Virus record (IMG/VR): IMGVR_UViG_3300005264_000178
Location: 1 to 23,228 of that record
DNA length: 23,228 nucleotides
Direction: 5' to 3' (one strand)
DNA from: a virus
Below, one piece after another: positions 6,815-14,740 of this stretch. Position 1 is the stretch's first letter. The number at the start of each line of letters is the position of its first letter. The notes beneath the pieces are model-generated. The model had not been told where the DNA came from and did no database searches. It saw nothing but the letters and a program-made list of their open reading frames with translations. The position numbers and the translations under genes were made by a program.

Positions 6815-7912
6815 ATGGGATATATACCAGCACAAAACGCTAGAGCAGTTTTTACGACTATTTTGGCAAATAAATTTGAGGATTTAGTAGAAGCTCCGAG
6901 TTTCTTAAGGTCTTTCGCACCTGACAAGGTGTATTCTACAAAAACAATTCAGTTACTTGCAAGACGAGGTACTGAACAAATTGCAGTAGATGTAACACGT
7001 GGAACTAAGGGTAATCAAAATCAAATGTCTAAATTTACGACAAAAGAATTTTTACCTTTATATTACAAGGAAAATATTAATGTTTCGGCGATGAATATTT
7101 ACGATATTCCTTTTTATTCAAATGGTCAATTTAATTCTGCTCAAATTGAAGCAATTGCAACTCAAACAGCAACAGAATTAAATGAAGTTAAAAAAATGAT
7201 TGACAGAGCAATTGAATTACAAGTAGCTCAAATGCTTGAAACTGGCATAGTTACTGTAAATTCAGGCGATTCTGTTGATTATAAACGAAAAGCTGAAATG
7301 AAGGAAGTTTTAACTGGTGCGGATTTGTGGAGTGCAACAGGTGTTGATATTATTAAATTCTTTGAGGATAAAGGACAACTTTTAAGAACTGTAGGTAAAG
7401 TTTCAGGTGGAACAACTGTAAATGTTATAATGGGTAATTTAGCATGGCAAGCATTTAGAAGTAATACAGACATTAATGATACTCAAAAGTTTTACGAATC
7501 TGATGTTAAAAAAGGAACAAGTAAGCAATTTTTTAATTCAGTTGGTGGAGCTTATAGAATTACTTTAAAGTTAGGTGTTTACGATTTTAATATTTGGACT
7601 TATGATGAGGTTTATGATGCACCAATTACAGGAACATCAACTAGATATTTTAATTCTAAAATGGTTGTAATGATTCCTGAAAGTTTCAAAGCTGAGGTCT
7701 CATTTGGTCAAGTTCCAATGTTACCAGATTTTATCAGAAAAAATCCACGTTCAAGTAGAGTTTTCTCTCGCTTAAATAATAAAATGAAGGGTTTCTCTTT
7801 ATTTGATTATGTAAATGAAGAAGATGAGATTTATACAGCAGGTTTAAAAGCTGCACCTTTAGCTCAACTTATTTCAGTCGATAGATTATACACAGCTCAA
7901 GTTTTAGCTTAA
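6815..7912 (+). CDS. Major capsid protein, gpE family
   Basis: A 365-residue protein with the pattern of the lambda gpE capsid family (Phage_cap_E) and an HK97-type fold. The N-terminus has LANKFEDLVEAPSFLRSFAP and LARRGTEQIAVDVTRGTKGN. The middle has the E-loop and spine-helix part, with FTTKEFLPLYYKENINVSAM followed by helices rich in Gln, Thr and Glu (EAIATQTATELNEVKKMIDR). The C-terminal part has VNVIMGNLAWQAF, YRITLKLGVYDFNIWTYDEV and VVMIPESFKAEVSFGQVPML, which form the A-domain core in this family. Hundreds of copies would form the shell. Length is close to lambda gpE (341). It follows the decoration gene by four bases. Confidence 0.9.
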   Translation: MGYIPAQNARAVFTTILANKFEDLVEAPSFLRSFAPDKVYSTKTIQLLARRGTEQIAVDVTRGTKGNQNQMSKFTTKEFLPLYYKENINVSAMNIYDIPFYSNGQFNSAQIEAIATQTATELNEVKKMIDRAIELQVAQMLETGIVTVNSGDSVDYKRKAEMKEVLTGADLWSATGVDIIKFFEDKGQLLRTVGKVSGGTTVNVIMGNLAWQAFRSNTDINDTQKFYESDVKKGTSKQFFNSVGGAYRITLKLGVYDFNIWTYDEVYDAPITGTSTRYFNSKMVVMIPESFKAEVSFGQVPMLPDFIRKNPRSSRVFSRLNNKMKGFSLFDYVNEEDEIYTAGLKAAPLAQLISVDRLYTAQVLA

Positions 7913-7924
7913 AAATTTATAATT

Positions 7925-8101
7925 ATGGAAGATAAAAAAAAGAAAGTTGAAAAGGTAAAAAAGGAAAACTACGAAGTTGCCGTTACTGGTTTTTTAGCAT
8001 TAGGAAAAATGTTTAGACCAACTACAAAAATTGACAATGAAATTCATAAAGATTTTATTGCACTTTGGTTAAAAGAAGGCAAAATTAGAGTAAAGAAGTA
8101 A
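7925..8101 (+). CDS. Small basic hypothetical protein after the capsid gene
   Basis: A 58-residue frame (ATG 7925 to TAA 8101) starts 12 nt after the capsid stop, in the same A-rich start context. It begins with a lysine-rich run (MEDKKKKVEKVKKENYEVAV) and continues GFLALGKMFRPTTKIDNEI and FIALWLKEGKIRVKK. Small proteins in this position in other phages can be head fibre, head-tail linker or DNA-end-binding proteins, but no family was recognised. The consistent codon use and tight spacing support a real gene. Confidence 0.6.
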   Translation: MEDKKKKVEKVKKENYEVAVTGFLALGKMFRPTTKIDNEIHKDFIALWLKEGKIRVKK

Positions 8102-8109
8102 ATTTAAAA

Positions 8110-8131
8110 GCGTGGGTTTAATTACCCACGC
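8110..8131 (+). other. Strong hairpin between capsid block and connector block
   Basis: GCGTGGGT, a 6-nt loop (TTAATT) and ACCCACGC form a perfect 8-bp, GC-rich stem in an otherwise AT-rich gap, 12 nt before the next start codon. On the plus strand it is followed by AAAAAA, so a normal intrinsic terminator is unlikely. It may process or stabilise the capsid mRNA, or slow translation of the next gene. Confidence 0.7.
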
Positions 8132-8143
8132 AAAAAATTAAGA

Positions 8144-8482
8144 ATGGGTATATTGGACGATGCTAGAATAGATGCGAAAATGATAGTAACAAGTGGAGGT
8201 TTTGAATTACCAGTTGTTTTTGATAATCAAAACGGAACAGTAATTGAAACAACGGCTTTATTTATCAGGCGAACAGATACATTAAATTTTGATGATGGTA
8301 GTTCTAAGAAGTCGCCTTTTTCAAGTTTGACGGTTGATTATGACATTTTTAATTTTACGAAAAAATATATTTCTTTAAAAAACTGGATAGTTACAATTGA
8401 AAATAATGATTATTTAATTGAACAATCAAATCCAAATCGGACTTTAGGAATTATTCAATGCGATTTAAAAGATAATGGCTAA
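8144..8482 (+). CDS. Head-tail adaptor, FII/Gifsy-2-like
   Basis: A 112-residue, mostly strand protein. It starts with MGILDDARIDAKMIVTSGG, a short helix then strand, and ends with YISLKNWIVTIENNDYLIE followed by RTLGIIQCDL. The 'dG..Y.i......d.....i...L' ending is typical of lambda FII and Gifsy-2-like connector proteins, which join the tail to the filled head. Its place after the capsid block and before the tail terminator agrees. It overlaps the next gene by 8 nt. Assignment is by position and general fold pattern. Confidence 0.55.
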   Translation: MGILDDARIDAKMIVTSGGFELPVVFDNQNGTVIETTALFIRRTDTLNFDDGSSKKSPFSSLTVDYDIFNFTKKYISLKNWIVTIENNDYLIEQSNPNRTLGIIQCDLKDNG

Positions 8483-9038
8483 AATAGAGTATCAAATAGG
8501 GGAAGGAAATTTTTCAATAGTTATGAAGCGAATAGCTGCAATATTATTGTTAGAATTTACAGAACAAATAAATCAAGGAAATACTTTTTTACCAACTGAA
8601 ATTTATTTTGATACTGATTTTGCAGCTGATGAAGGTAATATACCTTATGTTGCTGTAAATTGGTTAGAATTTAGCAACCAATCTGATGCACGTGGAATTT
8701 CTACAAATACCAATAAATTTTTCATTGATATAAAAGCAGTTGGATATGATACGACAAAAAAAATAATTGCAATTGTAAGAACTATTTTAAAATCGCAACA
8801 ATATGTTAAATTAGATTTTGATTATGGAATAATTTCTGATACAAATGTAATTGCGGCTGGTGTTTCTTTTGAAGAAAAACTTCGAGATAGTCAAGGCGTT
8901 ATTTCTGGAGGTTTAACTTTTGAATGTTTAATAACAGAAAATAATGATAGTCCAGTTCCAACACCTTTAACAGATTCTATTTATGAATCTGCAATAAATG
9001 AAAGTGATAAAAAAATAACATTAAAACAAAACTATTAA
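8475..9038 (+). CDS. Tail terminator / tail completion protein
   Basis: A 187-residue protein directly before the tail sheath. It has an N-terminal helix with RIAAILLLEFTEQI, a central strand part (IPYVAVNWLEFSNQSDARGI and NKFFIDIKAVGYDTTKKIIA) and helix AIVRTILKSQQY, ending with a strand GGLTFECLITE. This layout (helix, strands around a 'f.Idi.a' stretch, helix, strand) is that of gpU-like tail terminators, which form a hexameric ring capping the tail tube. The acidic end after residue 155 is probably flexible. No diagnostic motif; position is the main support. Confidence 0.6.
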   Translation: MAKIEYQIGEGNFSIVMKRIAAILLLEFTEQINQGNTFLPTEIYFDTDFAADEGNIPYVAVNWLEFSNQSDARGISTNTNKFFIDIKAVGYDTTKKIIAIVRTILKSQQYVKLDFDYGIISDTNVIAAGVSFEEKLRDSQGVISGGLTFECLITENNDSPVPTPLTDSIYESAINESDKKITLKQNY

Positions 9039-9039
9039 T

Positions 9040-10536
9040 ATGGCTATATCAAATGCAGTAGCACCAAACAGGGTAAGTTCTGTTTTGGGTTACGAGATAA
9101 AAAAAGGATTAGCAGGCGTTACTGGCGGATATTTGCCACAACGTATAGCAGTCGTTGGAGAAGCTAACTCTGATAAACAAGCAGGTTTAAAAAATAAATT
9201 CCAATTTACATCGGCTGATGAAGTTGCAATAGAGTGTGGTTATGGAAGCCCAGCACATTTGGCAGCAATTAGATTACGTGGAACTATTGATGTTGGTGGA
9301 ATACCTACAATTATGTTTCCTTTGCCACAGGCGGCGGCTGGTGCAGCTCAAGTAAATTCAATAACAACAACTGGCACAGCAACAAAATCGGCAACGCAAT
9401 ACATTATAGTTGCAGGAAAATATATTTCTTTTACGGTTTTGAAAGATGAAACAGGAGATGTTATTTTGAATAAAATAAAAGATGCTGTAAATGCAATATT
9501 AGATACAGCAATGACAGCAGGAACGGTTGCAACAAATGCACTACCAATGACAGCTAAATGGGTTGGTCAAACATCTGCTGATATTGTAATTGAATTTGCA
9601 GGAGAAAATATTGGAACAACTTATGTAAATACAGAAACATCAGCAGGAGCGGGTGAGGTTTTGCCTACTGATGCTTTAGCATTATTTGGGTCTGAATGGA
9701 ATACACAAGTAGTAAATTGCTTAGGTTCAACAGCAACAATATTAGATGCTTATGAATCATTTAATGGTAATTCTACTGATAAGACAGGACGTTATAATGC
9801 AGAAAGTTTTAAACCGTGTATTGTTGTTACGGGAGTAATTGACAATGACAAAGATGATTTAATCGCAATTACAGATTCACGAAAAATTGAACAAACAAAC
9901 GTTGTAATGCCTGCACCTAAAAGTTTAAGTTTACCTTTAGAAATTGCAGCAGTTACAGTTGCGGTTTATGCCCCAAAAGTAGAAGTAGATCCAAAATCTG
10001 ACATTTTAGATTCTGTATTAACAGGTTTAACACCGCCGCAAGATTTGGAGGCTGGCGACATGGACGTTTATAATAATAGAGATTTTGTAGTAAAAGGTGG
10101 GTGTTGTACTGTTGTTTTAAGAGATGGAAATTATGTTGTAAAAGATTTTGTAACAACTTATCACCCAGTTGGCGAAGATCCGCCGCAATTTAGATGGGTG
10201 CGAAATTTAGCAGGTATTGATTTTAATATTGCATACAGAACACTATTTATTGATGAGGCTTTTATCAAAGGAAAAACAATTTTACCTGATTCAAATCCTT
10301 CAACAGACCCAAATGTAATAAAACCCAAAGATGCAAAAGGATTAATGATAAATAAATTATTCGTTCCGTTTGCAAACGATGGAATTTTGGCAGAAGCTGC
10401 ATATTCAATTGATAATTGTGATGTACAAATTAATGGAACTAATCCTGATAGATTAGATTTTTCAAACCCATATAAGCGTTCAGGTTTTGCACGTATTTTA
10501 AGCACAACCGCAATTGCTAACTTTAATCTAGGATAA
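9040..10536 (+). CDS. Contractile tail sheath protein (Mu gpL-like)
   Basis: The 498-residue protein starts with the typical sheath opening: VLGYEIKKGLAGVTGGYLPQ, then RIAVVGEANSDKQ, close to the 'lPqrI.vvgeans' signature of Mu gpL and its relatives. It continues with FTSADEVAIECGYGSPAHLA and RGTIDVGGIPTIMFPL. The C-terminal part has FRWVRNLAGIDFNIAYRTLF and RSGFARILSTTAIANFNLG, matching the conserved sheath core that contacts the tube and neighbouring subunits. The middle (about 95-220) is a Thr/Ala-rich insertion likely exposed on the tail surface. It proves the tail is contractile. It starts one base after the stop of the terminator gene. Confidence 0.92.
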   Translation: MAISNAVAPNRVSSVLGYEIKKGLAGVTGGYLPQRIAVVGEANSDKQAGLKNKFQFTSADEVAIECGYGSPAHLAAIRLRGTIDVGGIPTIMFPLPQAAAGAAQVNSITTTGTATKSATQYIIVAGKYISFTVLKDETGDVILNKIKDAVNAILDTAMTAGTVATNALPMTAKWVGQTSADIVIEFAGENIGTTYVNTETSAGAGEVLPTDALALFGSEWNTQVVNCLGSTATILDAYESFNGNSTDKTGRYNAESFKPCIVVTGVIDNDKDDLIAITDSRKIEQTNVVMPAPKSLSLPLEIAAVTVAVYAPKVEVDPKSDILDSVLTGLTPPQDLEAGDMDVYNNRDFVVKGGCCTVVLRDGNYVVKDFVTTYHPVGEDPPQFRWVRNLAGIDFNIAYRTLFIDEAFIKGKTILPDSNPSTDPNVIKPKDAKGLMINKLFVPFANDGILAEAAYSIDNCDVQINGTNPDRLDFSNPYKRSGFARILSTTAIANFNLG

Positions 10537-10537
10537 A

Positions 10538-10942
10538 ATGAGTATAATAGCAGGATATTTTGAAGAAGTAAATTGTCAGCACTCAATTGCTGGCAATAGG
10601 AAATTCGACATTAAAAGTGGTGAGGATTCCGAAATTGATCGAGGTGGAAAACGAATTGTTGATGACGAAAATAACCGTACTGCATCGGGGAAGTTAATTT
10701 TACAGTATGAAAATAAACAACCATACATACAAATTACGGTTGTTGTTGATGGTGATACTGAAAACTATATAAATAAATTAATTGAAGGAAGTATTGAAGA
10801 AATTCCAAATTGGACTTTAACACATATTTCAGGAGATATTTACACAGGTAACGGTGTAATTGTTGGAGATGTTAAGCCAAATAGAAACTCAGGCACAATA
10901 CAATTCAAAGTTGCATTTGAAAATGAATTATTATTGATATAA
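10538..10942 (+). CDS. Tail tube protein (Mu gpM-like)
   Basis: A 134-residue protein directly after the sheath, the usual place of the inner tube. It has the strand-rich form of gpM-type tubes: GNRKFDIKSGEDSEIDRGGK, ASGKLILQYENKQPYIQITV and NWTLTHISGDIYTGNGVIVG, ending in SGTIQFKVAFENEL. Conserved points of the family include the 'G.......Gk' start and the 'y.G.g.i.gd......G...f.....e' end. It would stack as hexamer rings inside the sheath. It starts two bases after the sheath stop. No gene follows for about 210 nt, where a repeated intergenic element is found. Confidence 0.85.
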   Translation: MSIIAGYFEEVNCQHSIAGNRKFDIKSGEDSEIDRGGKRIVDDENNRTASGKLILQYENKQPYIQITVVVDGDTENYINKLIEGSIEEIPNWTLTHISGDIYTGNGVIVGDVKPNRNSGTIQFKVAFENELLLI

Positions 10943-10950
10943 TAGAAGTA

Positions 10951-11102
10951 TTGATAATCAGCTAGTTATGGATTAATATTTAAGCATACATTTTTAAATA
11001 TTTGCATTTAATGTAACTGGCTGTTTATCAACCAATAACAACTCTATGAGAGTAGATTATAATATTTTACATGTATAATGTATAATTAAAAGTTACTCTC
11101 AT
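10951..11102 (+). repeat. Intergenic element A (upstream of tail chaperone/tape measure block)
   Basis: The left arm TTGATAATCAGCTAGTTA (10951-10968) is an inverted match, 16 of 18, to TAACTGGCTGTTTATCAA (11014-11031), with one of the two mismatches a G-U pair in RNA. Between them lies AATATTTAAGCAT. Downstream ATGAGAGTA (11046-11054) pairs perfectly with TACTCTCAT (11094-11102), enclosing an AT-rich box with TATAATATTTTA (11058-11069). Elements B (14182-14310) and C (19322-19451) share the left-arm sequence and order of parts. No TAnnTTTG promoter was seen in it. Confidence 0.75.
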
Positions 11103-11154
11103 GCAGTTTAGTGCGTGTAAAAACAAATTATTAAATAAATTAAAACTAAAAAAA

Positions 11155-11688
11155 ATGTTTGATAAAAAAGAACAGATTAAAGAAACTATTGATATTTCAG
11201 AAGATTTTTTAGATTCTGAATTGTCTGAAAATCAAGAAAAATTAGAAAATTTAAGTGCTAAACAAAAAAAAATCATTACTGACATTTCGGGGTGGCTAGT
11301 GAAAAATCGTAATTATAAAGATTATGATATTGATTATGAATTTAAAGTAGATAAAATAATTCCATTATTAAAATTTGTTGAACATGGAGAAATTATTTTT
11401 GATGAAAATGGAATAACTCAAAATTTAAGAGTTCCTCTTAATTTGACAAGATTAGTACGAGGTAAGGAGGAAACAGTTAAGCAAATAACACAATTACAAT
11501 ATAAATCACGATACAGAGCATCAGAATTAAATAATTATACAAAAGGAATTAATATTGCTAAAGAAATGAATTTGTATATGGATGCACAGGTTGCCATGTT
11601 AGTTGGTTCTTCGAGAGGTGTTATTGGTAAATTATTTGATAGTGATCATTCTTTAACTAGGCTAATTCAATCTTTATATTTTTTGTAA
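11155..11688 (+). CDS. Tail assembly chaperone, short (G-like) product
   Basis: A 177-residue protein from the ATG at 11155. An earlier in-frame ATG at 11101 lies inside an inverted repeat and would add an unlikely 18 residues, so it is not used. The sequence is acidic at the start (KKEQIKETIDISEDFLDSEL) and helical, with a central region YEFKVDKIIPLLKFVEHGEI and a C-terminal part KGINIAKEMNLYMDAQVAML. It lies between tube and tape measure, the position of lambda G/GT and Mu gp41-like chaperones, which keep the tape measure soluble and recruit tube protein. It ends at a slippery sequence with a second frame immediately following, strong support for a G/GT-type pair. Confidence 0.75.
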   Translation: MFDKKEQIKETIDISEDFLDSELSENQEKLENLSAKQKKIITDISGWLVKNRNYKDYDIDYEFKVDKIIPLLKFVEHGEIIFDENGITQNLRVPLNLTRLVRGKEETVKQITQLQYKSRYRASELNNYTKGINIAKEMNLYMDAQVAMLVGSSRGVIGKLFDSDHSLTRLIQSLYFL

Positions 11689-11906
11689 TTGCCCGACTTT
11701 CTGATTCGGGGAAAACAATAATTTACGAAAAAGTAGATGTTATAGATTTAGATTCAATTAATAATTGTATAAAAACAGTAGGATTTGAGATGAAATGGAC
11801 ACCAAACACATTAAATGATTTATATATTGATGGCTCTGATTCTCAAAGTTTATTTTTTTGGTATAATGAAATTTTAGAACAAACTTGTAATAATAATCAA
11901 AATTAA
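11155..11906 (+). CDS. Tail assembly chaperone, long (G-T fusion) product by -1 frameshift
   Basis: After a -1 shift at the slippery site (11679-11685) the reading continues from GTA at 11685 for 73 codons (VIARLSDSGKTIIYEKVDVI ... FFWYNEILEQTCNNNQN) and stops at 11904-11906, directly before the tape measure ATG. The extension has no good start of its own, is open throughout, and fills the gap between the two genes exactly. The fusion product (about 250 residues) would be made at a few percent of the short form, as in lambda GT, with the T part binding the tape measure. The -1 shift is inferred from the sequence and the well-known conservation of this arrangement. Confidence 0.75.
11679..11710 (+). 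promoter_or_regulatory. Programmed -1 ribosomal frameshift signal
   Basis: The heptamer T TTT TTG lies in the right phase (X XXY YYZ) and is followed at once by the TAA stop of the short product (11686-11688). Six bases after the heptamer, CCCGA (11692-11696) pairs with TCGGG (11706-11710) to form a GC-rich stem, a typical stimulatory hairpin. Confidence 0.75.
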
Positions 11907-14168
11907 ATGGCTGCAATATTTACAGTACCTGCAATTTTCAAAGCAATAGATAAGATTTCTGCACCAGTTCGGAAAATGCAAAAATCTGTTAAAAGGTTTG
12001 GTATGTCTTCACGTGCTAGTTTGCAACGTACATCTATGGCATTTAATAGATTAAATAAAAAAATAAGTTCGGTTGGTAAAAGAATAAAGCAAACTGTTGG
12101 TGGGATTGGTTTGGCTTTTGGTGCAATGGCATTAGTTGGGGTCATTGGTGGTGCAATAAATGTGTTTGCAGATTTTGAACAAGCAAATGCTGGGTTGGCA
12201 TCAGTAATGTCAAGTGCAACAGAACCACAATTAAAAATGCTGCAAAAAGAAGCGTTGCGTTTGGGTGCAACAACAGCAAAAACAAGTACGGAAGTTGTCG
12301 GTTTGCAAGAAGCTTTTGCTCGTTTGGGTTTTGGTGCGAATGATATAAAAAACATGACTCAAGCGACTATTGCAGGATCTATTGCAATGCGAGCAGAATT
12401 AGCAGATACTGCGGACTTAGTTGGTGCCGTGATAAAAACTTTTGATAATTTAGCAAGTAAAGATTCAGGTTTGATAAATGACCAAATGGTTTCTTCAACT
12501 CAAAGAAGTGCTTTATCTTTTGAAAAATTACAAACAGCATTACCAAACGTTGCTGGTGCGGCTAATACTGCCAAAATTCCATTTAATGTTTTATTAGCAC
12601 TTTTAGGAAAATTATCAGATGCCGGCATAGATGCAAGTAGCTCATCAACAGCATTAAGAAATATAATTTTACAATCTGCAAAACAAGGGAAAGGATATAA
12701 AGAAATTTTAGCGGATATTGCTAAAAACGAGGATAAATTAACTTATTCAATGAATAAATTTGGGGTTCGTGGAGCAATTCCTGGTATTATTTTATCGGAT
12801 AAATTAAATGAAACAATGTCTTTATCTATTGATATTTTAAAAGATAAAGATGCGGCAACTATTGCAGCTGCAAAACAATTAAACACTTTAAACGGGCGAC
12901 TTACAATTTTAGGTTCTGCGTGGGAAGGTTGGATTTTATCAGTTGACAACGGTAACGGTAGTATATCAAGTTTCTTAAAAACAACAGTAGAAGTAGCAAC
13001 TGAATTTTTATCAATGGCAACAGGTACGGCAAAATTAGCAACTGAATTAAATGAAAATGAATTAAGGGTAAGGAGTTTAGCATTAAAATTAAAATCATTT
13101 TTAGGAATTTTAAAGGTAATTGGTATTGCTTATTTAGGATTAATTGTTGTTCAAAAAGGTCTTAATATTGCAGTATTAGCATATCAGGGCATTATTAAAA
13201 TTGGACATTTTTTTAAATTTGTTCGTGTATTTATTATGCTTGCAAAATCAAAAGGGTTAGCTACAGCTGCACAAAAAATGTTAAATGCATCGGTTTTGCT
13301 TAATCCTTATGTTTTGATGGGTGCAGCGATTGCTGTTGCTGTCGGTTTTCTTTATAAAATGATAACCGCACAAACAACATCGCAAAAGTTAAATGAAGAT
13401 ATTGCAAACAGGCAAAGAGAAATAGCAACAAAAGAAATAGTTGCATTAGATAAATCATTTGCAGCAATAAAAAAAACATTACCAAAATCAAAAGAGAGAT
13501 TATTATTAGTTCAACAATTAAGTGCTGCATATCCTAGTGTAAATGCAGCTATGGAAAAAGAAATTACAAACACAAATAATTTAACAAAATCTTATCAATT
13601 TTTGCGTGAACAAATAATAAAAACAGCAAAAGCAAGGGCAATACAAGAACAGATAGGCGTACAGGCTAACAAAATGGTTAATTTTGAATTAAAATTACAA
13701 CAATTAGGAATAGATTCATCTGATTTTATTCGTGATTTTAAAAAAGCACTTGTAATAAAACAACAAGCTAAAATATCAGGCGGAGTTATTGATTATGCTT
13801 TAACTGCTAAAAAACAAAATGATAAATTACTTAAGAAATATGGTGTTGATGAAGGGTTGATTGGAAATATGGATTTTCTAAAAAGTGCCGATGTTTTTCT
13901 ACAAACTAAAAAATCAATGGATGATTTAATAAAATTAAATGAAACATTAAGCGGAAATACACCAGTAGAATTTGGAGCATCAAATGCTATTAATCCAAAC
14001 TTAAATGCTTTTAGTGGGAATGCACCAATAATGAATAGCACTCAACAAGTACCGCCGTCAGCTCAAAATTACAAAAACAAATTAGATGTATATATAAATA
14101 ATCGTGCTGGTGGTACTGAATCTTATGTAGAAGGTACTGGAATGAATGTAGAAACAACAGGATATTAA
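11907..14168 (+). CDS. Tail tape measure protein (TP901 core type)
   Basis: The 753-residue protein measures tail length and probably enters the host membrane during DNA ejection. The region FADFEQANAGLASVMSSATE (about 87-106), followed by ALRLGATTAKTSTEVVGLQE and RLGFGANDIKNMTQATIA, is the core of the TP901-type tape measure domain, continuing to SDAGIDASSSSTALRNIILQ and LNGRLTILGSAWEGWI. Hydrophobic stretches lie near 64-88, 397-430 and 461-484. The start is basic (KMQKSVKRFGMSSRASLQRT). With about 1.5 angstrom per residue, the expected tail is near 110 nm. The C-terminal 60 residues are Asn-, Pro- and Gly-rich. Its ATG directly follows the stop of the chaperone extension. The gene is followed by repeat element B. 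Confidence 0.93.
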   Translation: MAAIFTVPAIFKAIDKISAPVRKMQKSVKRFGMSSRASLQRTSMAFNRLNKKISSVGKRIKQTVGGIGLAFGAMALVGVIGGAINVFADFEQANAGLASVMSSATEPQLKMLQKEALRLGATTAKTSTEVVGLQEAFARLGFGANDIKNMTQATIAGSIAMRAELADTADLVGAVIKTFDNLASKDSGLINDQMVSSTQRSALSFEKLQTALPNVAGAANTAKIPFNVLLALLGKLSDAGIDASSSSTALRNIILQSAKQGKGYKEILADIAKNEDKLTYSMNKFGVRGAIPGIILSDKLNETMSLSIDILKDKDAATIAAAKQLNTLNGRLTILGSAWEGWILSVDNGNGSISSFLKTTVEVATEFLSMATGTAKLATELNENELRVRSLALKLKSFLGILKVIGIAYLGLIVVQKGLNIAVLAYQGIIKIGHFFKFVRVFIMLAKSKGLATAAQKMLNASVLLNPYVLMGAAIAVAVGFLYKMITAQTTSQKLNEDIANRQREIATKEIVALDKSFAAIKKTLPKSKERLLLVQQLSAAYPSVNAAMEKEITNTNNLTKSYQFLREQIIKTAKARAIQEQIGVQANKMVNFELKLQQLGIDSSDFIRDFKKALVIKQQAKISGGVIDYALTAKKQNDKLLKKYGVDEGLIGNMDFLKSADVFLQTKKSMDDLIKLNETLSGNTPVEFGASNAINPNLNAFSGNAPIMNSTQQVPPSAQNYKNKLDVYINNRAGGTESYVEGTGMNVETTGY

Positions 14169-14181
14169 AATAACAGAGGCG

Positions 14182-14310
14182 TTGATAATCAAGTAGTTAC
14201 ACTCAAATATTTGAGCAGACAATTTTTATAAATGTTTTATTCCTTAACGTGTTGATTATTAATAGAATATAAGTGCATGAGAGTTAAGTATAATAAATTT
14301 AGTGTATAAT
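14182..14310 (+). repeat. Intergenic element B (upstream of baseplate wedge block)
   Basis: Left arm TTGATAATCAAGTAGTTA (14182-14199) is an inverted match, 14 of 18, to TAACGTGTTGATTATTAA (14245-14262). A perfect 14-bp palindrome, CTCAAATATTTGAG (14202-14215), lies in the loop. Downstream box 14271-14310 agrees with element C (19412-19451) at 32 of 40 positions, including TATAATAAATTTA identical in both. The next gene starts 34 nt further on. Nothing in the gap has coding potential. Confidence 0.75.
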
Positions 14311-14344
14311 CTTATAGACAAACCAAGCTAAGAGACTTAAAAAA

Positions 14345-14740
14345 ATGATAAATAAAGAATTTTACGAAACTGGTAGCGGAGGATCGATTGTAGTTTCTGA
14401 AAATGATATTCAATTAGATAATGGTATTTTCACGAAAATATACTTATCTTTGTTTTCAACTGTATCGGAATTTTGGGCAAATAATGTATTTGGAATTAAT
14501 ATAAATTCATTAACAGAAAAAGCATTAATCAGTAATTCGTTAGATTCTACGGGAAAAGAAAATATAAAAAGAGCAATTGAAAGTGATTTATCTAATTTAA
14601 CTTTTGCAGATTTTGAAGTAATTTTAAAATCAATAAATAATGATAAATTAGAAATAAATATAAATGCAAAAAATAATAAAACATTACAAATAATTTGGGA
14701 TGTTACAAGCAGTCAAATAATTGAACAAAAAACAATATGA
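14345..14740 (+). CDS. Baseplate wedge protein, Mu gp46-like (gp25/W-related)
   Basis: A 131-residue protein at the head of the wedge block. It shows the gp46 pattern: an N-terminal loop (GSGGSIVVSENDIQLDNGIF) followed by TKIYLSLFSTVSEFWANNVF, then a helix (GKENIKRAIESDLSNLTF) and the strand pair FEVILKSINNDKLEININA. In Mu and relatives this protein is a wedge part holding the J-like protein to the baseplate centre. The 'two helices, then f.v....n.d.l.i.i' arrangement is shared with T4 gp25 and P2 W. Its stop TGA overlaps the next gene's ATG (ATGA), so the two are coupled. Confidence 0.7.
   Translation: MINKEFYETGSGGSIVVSENDIQLDNGIFTKIYLSLFSTVSEFWANNVFGININSLTEKALISNSLDSTGKENIKRAIESDLSNLTFADFEVILKSINNDKLEININAKNNKTLQIIWDVTSSQIIEQKTI

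Noticed and set aside
6993-7006. Second parS-like site (GTAACACGTGGAAC) in the capsid gene
   Set aside because: Only the right half fits and it lies in conserved codons (Val-Thr-Arg-Gly-Thr); not symmetrical, so probably chance.
10951-11031. Element A as an intrinsic terminator of the tube gene
   Set aside because: The arms are AT-rich, separated by a long loop, and no U tract follows.
11101-11154. Upstream ATG at 11101 as start of the tail chaperone
   Set aside because: It lies in the arm of an inverted repeat of element A, and the added 18 residues are basic low-complexity; the ATG at 11155 in an A-rich context is better.
12743-13530. Several minus-strand frames of 65-76 codons inside the tape measure gene
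   Set aside because: They are shadows of the strong plus-strand gene, with leucine-rich nonsense composition and no start context.
14182-14199. TTATCAAC-like stretches in the elements as DnaA boxes
   Set aside because: They miss a fixed base of the TTATNCACA consensus and are not clustered as in an origin.
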